This document shows positions 46,459 through 54,330 of a stretch of 64,000 bases of DNA, piece after piece. The translations under genes were made by a program, and so were the position numbers. Source of the DNA: Zhongshania aliphaticivorans (GTDB lineage: Bacteria; Pseudomonadota; Gammaproteobacteria; Pseudomonadales; Spongiibacteraceae); contig NZ_CP014544.1 in NCBI RefSeq assembly GCF_001586255.1, positions 3,132,501 to 3,196,500 of the forward strand, written 5' to 3'. Within the stretch, counting starts at the first letter, position 1, and the number at the start of each line of letters is the position of its first letter. The notes below the pieces were generated by a model, which saw only the letters and a program-made list of their open reading frames with translations, made no database searches and was not told the DNA's origin.

Positions 46459-47790
46459 TTATGAAAGTTTTTCGCTATCTATTAGGTAGCTACCGCCCTT
46501 AATGGCCAACACTTCATTACAGCCATCTTCAATAAGAGAGGCACGAGCATCGCGCATCATTTTTTCAAGAGGGTATTCTTTCGTCAGTCCATTGCCGCCA
46601 AATATTTGCAGGGCATCACTGGTAACTTCAAAGCAGTTTTGAGTGCAGGTGGTTTTAGAGAACATCGCCGCACACAGAGATGGGGTAGCGAGCTGAGGGT
46701 CATTATTAAAATTTAAGCCCCTGCGGGTTAACGAGCGCGACACTTCGACCTTTCTGTACATATGAAACAAGCGACTACGCACAGATTGGTGCTGAATGAT
46801 TGGCACACCACCGGCAACTCTTTCGTGGGCATAATCGAGGGCCAAGTCCGCCGCCGCCTGAGAAAGTCCGGTAAATGTTGCCCCCATCAACGCGTTTGCC
46901 TCAGCGTGAATACAATACACAGCGCGCTGATAATCCTCGGGGCCAGCGAGCAAATATTTGCGGGGAATCCGCACATTATCAAAAAATATTTCACCTTGAT
47001 TTAGGGCCCGTTGACCCAGCTTGTCCAAAGGTTTACCACGGCTAATTCCCGGAAGATTCATAGGAAACACCAAGGCACAACCTTCGGTCGCAGATGGGCC
47101 ATTACCTGAATCTGCCGCGCAGTAAATAATGCATACATCAGCAATAATGCCATTGGATACCCAAGCCGATTTCTGACCATGCAATATAATGTCGTCGCCG
47201 GTTAAATCTGCAACTAAGTTAGGACGACCGTAGGAACTGCCGGGGTAAACAATCTGCCGACTTGGATCGAGCATGTCAGTGCCGTGATCGGGCTCAGTAA
47301 TGCCCCAGCAGCCCAATACCGCATCGGGAAATTCCTCTAATAAATCTGTGCGGCCAAATTTGGCGCACAGCCATTGGGGCAGTATTCCGGCGCCAACTGA
47401 TATCGCCAAACCGGCATCTCCGTAGCCCAGCTCCTCAAATAAAATGGAGAACAACAGAGCGGCTTCCTGCGGTTCCATTTCGCCTAGCCCCTCTACCGTC
47501 ACACCTAGCTCCAAATATTTCTTGCGAAACTCCCAATAGGGCGAATCTTTCGCAATAACTTCTTCAGGTGTCATACGATCAAGCTTTATTCCAATAGGCC
47601 GCATCACATTCATAGCGAAGCTCCGCAAGGTTTGCTGAAACTCTGCAATATGTTCAGGCAAGGTTGCCTCAGCGCCAGTAATGGTCAACTTCCCCTTTGG
47701 CGTGGCATCCCATTGATAGATCGGCGCCGCTAAGTTTCTATAATCAGTGGTTGACGAAAGATTAAGTTCTTGGGCTGATTGAGTAGACAT
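46459..47790 (-). CDS. Acyl-CoA dehydrogenase
   Basis: A 443-residue flavin-dependent acyl-CoA dehydrogenase, longer than the common 380-residue forms because of an N-terminal extension of about 45 residues. FAD/substrate motifs include CWGITEPDHGTDM (about residue 160), SAWVSNG and, near the C-terminus, the QIFGGNGLTKEYPLEKMMRD stretch. A catalytic Glu cannot be assigned by eye. First gene of the dehydrogenase-thiolase-ligase operon, preceded by a pair of operator-like repeats at 47870-47906 and divergent from an AraC regulator that probably controls it. Confidence 0.92.
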   Translation of the reverse strand: MSTQSAQELNLSSTTDYRNLAAPIYQWDATPKGKLTITGAEATLPEHIAEFQQTLRSFAMNVMRPIGIKLDRMTPEEVIAKDSPYWEFRKKYLELGVTVEGLGEMEPQEAALLFSILFEELGYGDAGLAISVGAGILPQWLCAKFGRTDLLEEFPDAVLGCWGITEPDHGTDMLDPSRQIVYPGSSYGRPNLVADLTGDDIILHGQKSAWVSNGIIADVCIIYCAADSGNGPSATEGCALVFPMNLPGISRGKPLDKLGQRALNQGEIFFDNVRIPRKYLLAGPEDYQRAVYCIHAEANALMGATFTGLSQAAADLALDYAHERVAGGVPIIQHQSVRSRLFHMYRKVEVSRSLTRRGLNFNNDPQLATPSLCAAMFSKTTCTQNCFEVTSDALQIFGGNGLTKEYPLEKMMRDARASLIEDGCNEVLAIKGGSYLIDSEKLS

Positions 47791-47869
47791 GGTTCACCTC
47801 TATTCTTATGGTTTTTATCAATATTCAAAATCAGGTGACCATACTATCGGCGCAAGTTGAGAAGTTAGA

Positions 47870-47906
47870 TGTTTACAGAGGACAATATGATTGTTAATTT
47901 ACGACA
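47870..47906. promoter_or_regulatory. Candidate AraC operator between the acyl-CoA dehydrogenase and AraC genes
   Basis: TGTTAATTTACGACA (47892-47906) and a second copy (47870-47884, 10 of 15 matches) begin exactly 22 bp apart. They are 34-116 bp from the two divergent start codons. Same motif as at 43559 and 52613. Confidence 0.78.
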
Positions 47907-47939
47907 GCCCTTAAAAATCATAAAAAAGAGATTCCAACC

Positions 47940-49025
47940 ATGGAGCTAAGGTCATCGTTAAGCACCCCCCCTGCCAGGCACCTCAGCTATGGGCTCAACC
48001 CATTGATATCGCTATTAAAGGAATACAAGCTCGACCCAGCTCCAATGTTAGATATTGCGGGCATCCCAGCACAGGCACTTGAAGACCCGACGTATGAACT
48101 CACACCGCACCAAGAATTAAGTTTTACCACAGAGGTAATTCGGGGGATTAATATTCCGGAAATTGGCTTAATCGTTGGGGGGCGCTATCACTTATCCGCC
48201 TATGGCTTATTAGGCCTCGCCGTGATGACCAGCGAAAACCTACTTGCAGGCATGACGGTGCTGTATAAAAACATATTAATGACATGGACTTATATGTTTT
48301 GGAACACCACGGTTCGCGGTGACCGCGCCTATGTTAGCCTAGAGAAGCTTCGCGACCTCGGCGGCAGCTATCAATATATGATTGACCGCGGCCTCGTTGC
48401 CTCCCACATGATATTCAAAGAAGCCCTAGGGCAAGACTTACCGGTTCTAGAAGTGCATTTAAAGCAGTCTAAGCCCTCATATGCAGACGCCTACACCGCG
48501 TATTTCAAGTGCCCAGTGCACTTTAATTCTTCAGAGAATTACTACGCGTTTGGCAGTAAATTGCTATACCAGCCCTTAGCTCAGTCCGAGCCGGAAACAG
48601 CCAGAATATATGGCAAGCAATGCGAAAAAATTTGCTCGCAACTCTCCCGAAACAGCACTTTTTCCGATATTGTGCGCAATCAAATATTGTCGTCGCCACG
48701 GGAAATTTTCACCCTAGAAACTATTGCAGACCGTTTGAACATGACGGCGCGCACTGTACAGCGCAAGCTCAGCGCGGAAAGCACTAGCTACAAAGACATA
48801 CTTGAAGATGTGCGCCGCAACCTCGCAATAGAATATTTACAAAGCACCACCTTCACGATAGAAGAGATTGCAGTGCGATTAGGCTATTCAGACTCCTCCA
48901 GTTTCTGCCACGCCTACAAGCGCTGGACCGGCGTCAACCCCAGTGATTTACGTCATCGAGATTCAGCGATGAAGGCCGAACGGAAATCAGACGGCGAGGT
49001 GCCCGCCCAGCGCCGAAAAGCATGA
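47940..49025 (+). CDS. AraC-family regulator with OruR-like N-terminal domain
   Basis: A 361-residue regulator with an N-terminal ligand-binding-like domain (about 20-215) and a C-terminal double HTH (about 245-340, ending in SSSFCHAYKRWTGVNPSDLR). It is divergent from the acyl-CoA dehydrogenase operon and starts 34 bp from the candidate operator, so it is the prime candidate to bind the repeated TGTTAATTTACGACA motif. Its last 73 bp overlap the convergent AraC gene at 48953. The C-terminal tail beyond the HTH is about 20 charged residues long. Confidence 0.9.
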   Translation: MELRSSLSTPPARHLSYGLNPLISLLKEYKLDPAPMLDIAGIPAQALEDPTYELTPHQELSFTTEVIRGINIPEIGLIVGGRYHLSAYGLLGLAVMTSENLLAGMTVLYKNILMTWTYMFWNTTVRGDRAYVSLEKLRDLGGSYQYMIDRGLVASHMIFKEALGQDLPVLEVHLKQSKPSYADAYTAYFKCPVHFNSSENYYAFGSKLLYQPLAQSEPETARIYGKQCEKICSQLSRNSTFSDIVRNQILSSPREIFTLETIADRLNMTARTVQRKLSAESTSYKDILEDVRRNLAIEYLQSTTFTIEEIAVRLGYSDSSSFCHAYKRWTGVNPSDLRHRDSAMKAERKSDGEVPAQRRKA

Positions 49026-49969
49026 GAGAAATGCGCGGAATCACTGTAACCCAACAATATCGACATTTGCTCGACGCTAATATTGGTCGTATACAAATAC
49101 TCGCGGGACAGCTCAAAGCGCAAATCATCTAGTATTTTTTGATAGCCAACGCCCTGCATAGTGAGCTTACGGCGCAAGGTACGTCCAGACATATTAAATT
49201 TACTGGATATCTCCTCAATACTCGGAAAATATCCCGGTCGTAAAAGGATTAGCTCGCGCACTTCATCAACAATATTATATTCTTCGGTCAATCGCGCTTT
49301 TAAGCGCTCGCACCGTTCAATACAGAGACTCGCGGTATCGCTATCGCACTGCAGAACGGGAATATCCAGCAATTCTGCAGGAAATATCAAGGCATTATCT
49401 TCGGCATTAAAACTCACTGGGCATTGAAAATATTTCTCGTATTCAGACACCGGCGCCGACGCGGCGCTACGTAAAGTCGCTGAATGAAGACGAAAATCGT
49501 CACCCATAAGGCCACGAAGGATCATGAGTGTGGCAAGCATTTCACGCTCGTTGAGCATCGCAATATCGTCACTACCGTAGTCATTTGAACTCATGTTCAT
49601 GACTACGTGACTGCCATGAAAGGAGTGGCTGTGCTCAAAAAATGCAAAACTCAATTCCACATATTCGTAAGCCAGTTTAAGCGCATCACGAACCGTAGCC
49701 GCACTCATCAATGCATAGCCATAAATTCCAAACAAACTCAGCGGATAACACGCCCCCACCTTAAGACCTATGGCAGGGTTCGCCGTCGCCTTGCGGAGAT
49801 TTCTTAGAAACATTAGCTCCTGACTCAAACTGACATGCTGCTCTGGCTTATTTAGAATCGACAAAGACAGCCCTGTACCGGTTAAAGCCTGGCCAACTGA
49901 AATACCCTCTTCCCGCAATTTATTGAGCGGAGCGAGAATGGTTTTTGCGGAATGGTATTTTGGCTTCAT
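48953..49969 (-). CDS. AraC-family regulator with OruR-like N-terminal domain (second, convergent)
   Basis: A regulator of 338 residues from the ATG at 49969, which I prefer to an ATG at 50038 because family members usually begin at about this point; a GAG element precedes it. The N-terminal domain (about 15-200) and C-terminal double HTH (about 230-335, ending in SAHFSHAFRRWAGTSPSDFR) match the neighbouring AraC gene, with which it overlaps by 73 bp tail to tail. It is divergent from the saccharopine-dehydrogenase-like gene. It may act with or against its paralogue on the same operators. No inducer is known. Confidence 0.88.
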   Translation of the reverse strand: MKPKYHSAKTILAPLNKLREEGISVGQALTGTGLSLSILNKPEQHVSLSQELMFLRNLRKATANPAIGLKVGACYPLSLFGIYGYALMSAATVRDALKLAYEYVELSFAFFEHSHSFHGSHVVMNMSSNDYGSDDIAMLNEREMLATLMILRGLMGDDFRLHSATLRSAASAPVSEYEKYFQCPVSFNAEDNALIFPAELLDIPVLQCDSDTASLCIERCERLKARLTEEYNIVDEVRELILLRPGYFPSIEEISSKFNMSGRTLRRKLTMQGVGYQKILDDLRFELSREYLYTTNISVEQMSILLGYSDSAHFSHAFRRWAGTSPSDFRSAFIAESR

Positions 49970-50062
49970 CTCAAACTCTTTTCTTTTCAAGCTAGCACTG
50001 ATGTCCGTTTTTCGCAAGACCTTGTCCGTATTTCGCATTCTTAGATTCTGCCATATTCGTTA

Positions 50063-50077
50063 CCTTAAATTACGACT
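50063..50077. promoter_or_regulatory. Weak copy of the AraC operator motif
   Basis: CCTTAAATTACGACT matches TGTTAATTTACGACA at 11 of 15 positions, including the full TTAA and ACGAC cores. It lies between the two divergent genes starting at 49969 and 50137. No convincing second copy 22 bp away was seen. Confidence 0.4.
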
Positions 50078-50136
50078 TACGGCTATTGCTGTCAGTTTAC
50101 AAAACTTGTCCAACAATAAAATAATGGAGAATAATC

Positions 50137-51252
50137 ATGTCTGATTCACCACGCGTACTCATATACGGCGCCAGTGGCTACACTGGAAAACTGATTGCTG
50201 AATGCATGGCTATACGAAATATGCCCTTCTATTTTGTGGGTAGAAGCAAAGAAAAGCTGGAAGCGTCTTTAGCCATCGTCGAAGAGCGCCTTGGCCGCAA
50301 AGCACCCGCAACAATTGTTCAGGCCGCTAATACTCGCGAAGAATTGCTACCGCTATTCAATAAAGTCGAGGTGGTCATTAATGTTGCTGGGCCCTTTATG
50401 CAGCTCGCCTGGCCAGTAGTAGAGACCTGCCTAGAAACAAACTGTCACTACCTAGACACCACCGGCGAACAAGACTTCGTTATTGCCGTTCGCGACCAAT
50501 ACGGCAAAGCCTTCGCCGAGAAAAACTTATTACTTAGTCCAGCCAATAGCTATATGTGGTGTGCTGGGGCATTGGCCGCCGAAGTGGTATTAGAAACCGA
50601 GGGCGTCGACAGCCTCGACCTAACCTACCAAATTAATGACGCACTGCCCTCACAGGCCTCGACCAAGTCATTTCTGCGCATGGTGAACAACCCGCAATAT
50701 TTATTGAAAAACAACGAAATGATTACTTGGCAAGGCGACCGCCATTTTACAATCAATGTGCCACACATGTCGCAACCCGCACTGGCCCTACCTTGGAGTG
50801 GCGGCTGTGAGCCAGTATGGTACGAGCATGATGACCGCGTAATGAACTGCAAGGTGTTAACTGCCTTCGGAGACGAAATCATTGAAAACGTCGTCGCCCT
50901 CATTCATCGCTTCAACAAGGAATCGGTTGGCATGAATCAGGAGCAAAAAGAAATACTAACGAACCAATTTGGCGACGAAATGACGCCGGCTGAGCCACCC
51001 AAAGATAGCCCGGACATTCACCGTACCGTTATTACCTGTATCGGCCAAGGTCGACAGGTGACAACCGTTTTCCCTCTGTCATTAAACGCGCCATACACCT
51101 TTACTGGCGAAATATGTACAGAGGCGACCGAGCGCTTACTTAATGGTGAGATCAAAGCAGTTGGTTTTCAATCCGCTGCCGGGGCATTTGGCCACCGGGA
51201 ACTTATTGAGAAATTCCATAAGCTTGGATATATGAACAATCCCTGGCTTTAA
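50137..51252 (+). CDS. Saccharopine dehydrogenase-like NAD(P)-binding oxidoreductase
   Basis: A 371-residue Rossmann-fold reductase. The glycine-rich loop GASGYTGKL is at about residues 10-18, followed by further cofactor-binding blocks (VVINVAGPFMQLAWPVV, CHYLDTTGEQDF). The family includes the trans-acting enoyl reductase of mycobacterial lipid synthesis and uncharacterised proteins in steroid and lipid loci. A GGAG site precedes the ATG by 7 bp. It faces away from the second AraC gene. Role in reducing an unsaturated CoA or lipid intermediate is inferred. Confidence 0.85.
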   Translation: MSDSPRVLIYGASGYTGKLIAECMAIRNMPFYFVGRSKEKLEASLAIVEERLGRKAPATIVQAANTREELLPLFNKVEVVINVAGPFMQLAWPVVETCLETNCHYLDTTGEQDFVIAVRDQYGKAFAEKNLLLSPANSYMWCAGALAAEVVLETEGVDSLDLTYQINDALPSQASTKSFLRMVNNPQYLLKNNEMITWQGDRHFTINVPHMSQPALALPWSGGCEPVWYEHDDRVMNCKVLTAFGDEIIENVVALIHRFNKESVGMNQEQKEILTNQFGDEMTPAEPPKDSPDIHRTVITCIGQGRQVTTVFPLSLNAPYTFTGEICTEATERLLNGEIKAVGFQSAAGAFGHRELIEKFHKLGYMNNPWL

Positions 51253-51279
51253 ACACAGCTAAATCGGTTTAAATAAAGA

Positions 51280-51307
51280 GCTAGCTTGGTTTGAGGGCCA
51301 AGCTAGC
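51280..51307. terminator. Bidirectional hairpin between convergent genes
   Basis: GCTAGCTTGG (51280-51289) pairs perfectly with CCAAGCTAGC (51298-51307) around an 8-nt loop, 28 bp after the reductase stop. The flanking T tracts are poor, so it is a tentative terminator. Confidence 0.55.
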
Positions 51308-51362
51308 GTCGCTAGAATTATGGTCAGCGCCACTAAGTCGCGACACCCACAGTCATTAATGA

Positions 51363-51746
51363 CTATTCAAATGAACGCCATACCACCGCAAAGAACATTG
51401 CAAAAATAAGATCGGCAATAACCAGCACGCCAAATCCGACCGGCGCGTTAAATAGCATAATATCGATCCAAGCAATTGAGAAAACCACTAACTTCCCGAT
51501 GCAGCCCATCCATACAATATCTTTATGCAGCGATGGATTCGTTGAGATGACCCAATAGCCAATACCAAACACCAATACCAGACCGGCAAACTGATGCAAC
51601 CACGGCAAGGCTTCAGCGCTTAGTGAGTCACTCATCATTAAAATATTAAATAATAACTGTGGCGCAAACAGCAGGGCGAACGCCGCAGAAAAATTAAACA
51701 GTGCGGAGAATTGGAAAAATCTCCGCCACGCACTACTATTTTTCAT
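51363..51746 (-). CDS. Small four-helix membrane protein
   Basis: A 127-residue protein with four predicted transmembrane helices (about residues 10-30, 45-65, 75-95 and 100-122). It overlaps the 3' end of the upstream methyltransferase-like gene by 11 bp, so the two are translationally coupled. No family is recognised. The context (a two-gene unit with an operator-like site) places it in the AraC regulon of this region. Confidence 0.75.
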   Translation of the reverse strand: MKNSSAWRRFFQFSALFNFSAAFALLFAPQLLFNILMMSDSLSAEALPWLHQFAGLVLVFGIGYWVISTNPSLHKDIVWMGCIGKLVVFSIAWIDIMLFNAPVGFGVLVIADLIFAMFFAVVWRSFE

Positions 51747-52527
51747 GTAATTGAGCCCCCGCCGCTTTTTTATGATTTTTACTGATCCGATCCATTATTG
51801 CCCGACCATTAAGAAGTGCCCACGGAATAACCAAGCCAGATTGTGCCTTATACTCTGCCCATCCAGAATGACGAGAAATCGCGTTATCTTTACCTTTCAT
51901 CCGCGCAAGAAAGTAAATCGCCATATACACGTAGATCACCCAGGCAATCCAGTGGCTCGCCAGTAGCGCGTATGCGGCATACAACATAAGCTCACCGAGA
52001 TAATTTGGATTTCGGGTATAGCGGTACATGCCCTCTTGAATGAGTCCTGGCTGATTCCGATACTTCAGTATCCAGTGGCGCTGGCCATCACCCGCTATCA
52101 TGGTAACCACCCCAAGAGTATGGATTGCGATCGCGAAAAACAACATAAAACCTGACGGTTCAATTCCCCGCGCAATAAACAACCAGGGCATCAACCAATA
52201 CCATGCGATCAACAATAGATACAGATTTATAAAGCCAAGAAAACTCAGCTTATTTTCTAATTGATGGTCTCGAAAGCCCAAGTCCTTGATGAGCCAGCAA
52301 TAGCCGTAGATGCCGTGTAGACCCAAAAAGACCCAAGCGCCCACGCTAAAATTTGCGTAATAGCTCATCATCGCGTAAATGATAAAAAGCGTGAAAATCT
52401 TGTGTAAATTCACCGCCCACGCGACCTTCATAAAAGGACGCCCTGGCGCATTAAAAATACTGATGTCTGCAAATGCTAGAAAAAATCGCGCCCAAAATGG
52501 TATGGGCTCCCTTGTTACAGTTGTCAT
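51736..52527 (-). CDS. Isoprenylcysteine methyltransferase/PEMT-like membrane protein
   Basis: A 263-residue protein with about six membrane helices. The C-terminal third carries the pattern G-M-Y-x-Y-T-R-N-P-N-Y-L-G-E (about residues 165-178), the signature of the ICMT/PEMT/steroid-reductase-like methyltransferase superfamily (DUF1295-like), then W-A-E-Y. The first two thirds have no clear domain. Such enzymes methylate lipids or reduce steroid-type double bonds. It is the first gene of a unit preceded by the operator-like repeat at 52591-52627. Confidence 0.8.
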   Translation of the reverse strand: MTTVTREPIPFWARFFLAFADISIFNAPGRPFMKVAWAVNLHKIFTLFIIYAMMSYYANFSVGAWVFLGLHGIYGYCWLIKDLGFRDHQLENKLSFLGFINLYLLLIAWYWLMPWLFIARGIEPSGFMLFFAIAIHTLGVVTMIAGDGQRHWILKYRNQPGLIQEGMYRYTRNPNYLGELMLYAAYALLASHWIAWVIYVYMAIYFLARMKGKDNAISRHSGWAEYKAQSGLVIPWALLNGRAIMDRISKNHKKAAGAQLHEK

Positions 52528-52590
52528 AATGGCCTCATCTTATGGTTTTATTAGCTCCCCATAAGCTACGCCGACCAGCAATAATTAAAA

Positions 52591-52627
52591 TAGCGGCGCA
52601 CGACGACTTCACTGTTAATTCACGACA
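52591..52627. promoter_or_regulatory. Candidate AraC operator of the PEMT-like operon
   Basis: TGTTAATTCACGACA (52613-52627) differs from the sites at 43559 and 47892 at one base. A second CACGAC core (52599-52604) lies exactly 22 bp from the first (52621-52626). It is 64-100 bp upstream of the start codon at 52527. Confidence 0.65.
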
Positions 52628-53109
52628 AGCAATATATTAGGCATGTGCGGCACTAGGAATAGCGCTTATCCGCGCGAGTTGACGCCGAGATTGAGTCGCT
52701 ATTACTACACCATCGCTCAACACAGCTTGAAATTATTGAAGTATCGCGCAAATGGCGAATGGCCATAGCGGCCAATCTGTAAGTGCAATTTGTCGATACG
52801 GTAAAGCGGTCGTTGCAGGCTAAAACCGCCCGATAGGTGCTGTATTTCTGAAAGCAATACCGACGCGTCACTGTATTAACACCCAAATTAGCAATAAATA
52901 AGGCGCACTATTCCAGAGCGCCACTAGCAGTAGTTTCGCTTCATCAGCTGAAATAATTACCCATTAAATAGGTATGCGGTTATGATCCCCTCATAGACCT
53001 ACACCCTATTTCCGCTGTCACATTTCTTTCTTATAAACCCGCTACTCTCGGCGCAGTGAATTTGAATTAACGACCGATGCTAAATCGGCCATGATCTTAA
53101 TAGGAGAAT
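52628..53109. other. Gene-free stretch
   Basis: No gene is supported. Open frames in 52650-52886 lack a ribosome binding site and have unusual composition. A TGAATTAACGAC segment at 53063-53074 resembles the operator motif but lacks a second copy, and an AATAGGAGAAT ribosome binding site for the next gene follows. Confidence 0.45.
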
Positions 53110-53961
53110 ATGACTAAAAAGGTGATACTAATCGTGCTTGACGGCCTAGCCTATAACGCGGCCGAGCAATGCATGGGTTATCTTCAGGGCTTAAAGGCAC
53201 AGGGCGCAACAACATTATATAAACTCCAGTGCGAACTGCCGTCTAAGTCGCGGCCGCTGTATGAAACAATTCTAACGGGTGTGCCCCCGGTACTTAGCGG
53301 CATTGTACATAATGACGTCACCCGCAACTCTAACCAAGAAAGCGTCTTTAGCTTAGCGCGCGAGTCAGGTCTCAGCACCGCTGCAGCGGCATTCCACTGG
53401 TTTAGCGAACTGTACAACCATAGCCCCTATGACCCTATACGAGACCGCCATACCGACGATTTGGCATTATTAATTCAGCACGGCTGCTTTTATCACGGCG
53501 ATCATTATCCGGACAACTATGTTTACCTTGATGCGGAATCCATGAGAATTCGGCACGACCCTGATTTTTTACTGATACACCCGATGAATATCGACAACGC
53601 CGGCCATAGCGCGGGCGCTGACAGCGCTCATTACCGCAATACAGTGCGCATTTCAGACGGCGAGATATCTAAATACCTCCCGACATGGATCGCCGAAGGC
53701 TATCAAGTATTGATCACCTCTGACCACGGCATGAACGGTGATAAGAGCCACGGCGGCATTCTCCCAGAGGAGCGTGACATCCCTTTATTTGTGATCGGCG
53801 ATGGCTTCTCCCACCAGCCAGACGCAGCGCCTAAGCAAACTGAACTCTGTGGGTCTATTTGTGAATTACTTGGCATTGCCAATCATAACAAACCCGTGGC
53901 TAGCAAAACGCTACGTAATGCACGCGGCATTGAAAAGCCATATATCGCCGCAGCGGTTTAA
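53110..53961 (+). CDS. Alkaline phosphatase superfamily phosphodiesterase
   Basis: A 283-residue enzyme of the type I phosphodiesterase/nucleotide pyrophosphatase group. It would use two metal ions to hydrolyse a phosphodiester or phosphonate ester. Metal-ligand motifs are visible: VLDGLAYN (about residues 8-15), the nucleophile-region ETILTGVPP, the NIDNAGHSAGAD block and SDHGMNGDKSHGG near residue 205. There is no signal peptide, so it is cytoplasmic. It is shorter than most family members. A GGAG site is placed 5 bp from the ATG. It stands alone, with gene-free DNA on both sides. Confidence 0.85.
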   Translation: MTKKVILIVLDGLAYNAAEQCMGYLQGLKAQGATTLYKLQCELPSKSRPLYETILTGVPPVLSGIVHNDVTRNSNQESVFSLARESGLSTAAAAFHWFSELYNHSPYDPIRDRHTDDLALLIQHGCFYHGDHYPDNYVYLDAESMRIRHDPDFLLIHPMNIDNAGHSAGADSAHYRNTVRISDGEISKYLPTWIAEGYQVLITSDHGMNGDKSHGGILPEERDIPLFVIGDGFSHQPDAAPKQTELCGSICELLGIANHNKPVASKTLRNARGIEKPYIAAAV

Positions 53962-54240
53962 CATTGCACTGACTTGAATCTACGCACTCTTAAGTAGGTC
54001 AGCTGTGGCGCACATACTGAATTATTAGCGCTAAGTGCCTGTGTTAGCCTGGGTAGCCCAAAGAATAGCGCTGAGTTATCGACATTACTCGGGGAATTCC
54101 AATCTACTAGCTGCATTTTACCTTACCGTGCGAAGGCTGAAAGGACCGTCCACCGTATGCTGAGAGTCTTGTAGCTGAATTTATTTGAGAGAAAAGCGCC
54201 GGTAGGAATCTTAAATCCAAGTCCGCCGCTAAATCAAAAA
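53962..54240. other. Gene-free stretch
   Basis: No gene or clear repeat was seen between the phosphodiesterase gene and the terminators at 54241-54309. Confidence 0.5.
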
Positions 54241-54268
54241 AAGACTAGCCTCGAATGAAGCTAGTCTT
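54241..54268 (-). terminator. Terminator of the large lipoprotein gene
   Basis: AAGACTAGC (54241-54249) pairs perfectly with GCTAGTCTT (54260-54268). On the minus strand it leads into a T-rich tract. It lies about 60 bp past the lipoprotein stop. Confidence 0.85.
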
Positions 54269-54283
54269 ATGATTGTCAAAATG

Positions 54284-54309
54284 TAGGGCAGTGGCTAAAC
54301 GCTGCCCTA
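54284..54309. terminator. Second hairpin adjoining the lipoprotein gene
   Basis: TAGGGCAG (54284-54291) pairs with CTGCCCTA (54302-54309) around a 10-nt loop. TTTT follows on the plus strand. It could terminate plus-strand transcription or act with the 54241 hairpin. Confidence 0.55.
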
Positions 54310-54330
54310 TTTTGGCACTAACGCTAGCGA

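Noticed and set aside
52653-52886. Minus-strand open frame of 77 codons
   Set aside because: No ribosome binding site, no recognisable domain and low-complexity composition; treated as non-coding.
53063-53074. TGAATTAACGAC upstream of the phosphodiesterase gene considered as another AraC regulon site
   Set aside because: It matches the core at 10 of 12 positions, but has no second copy 22 bp away and faces a plus-strand gene in the opposite orientation to the other sites.
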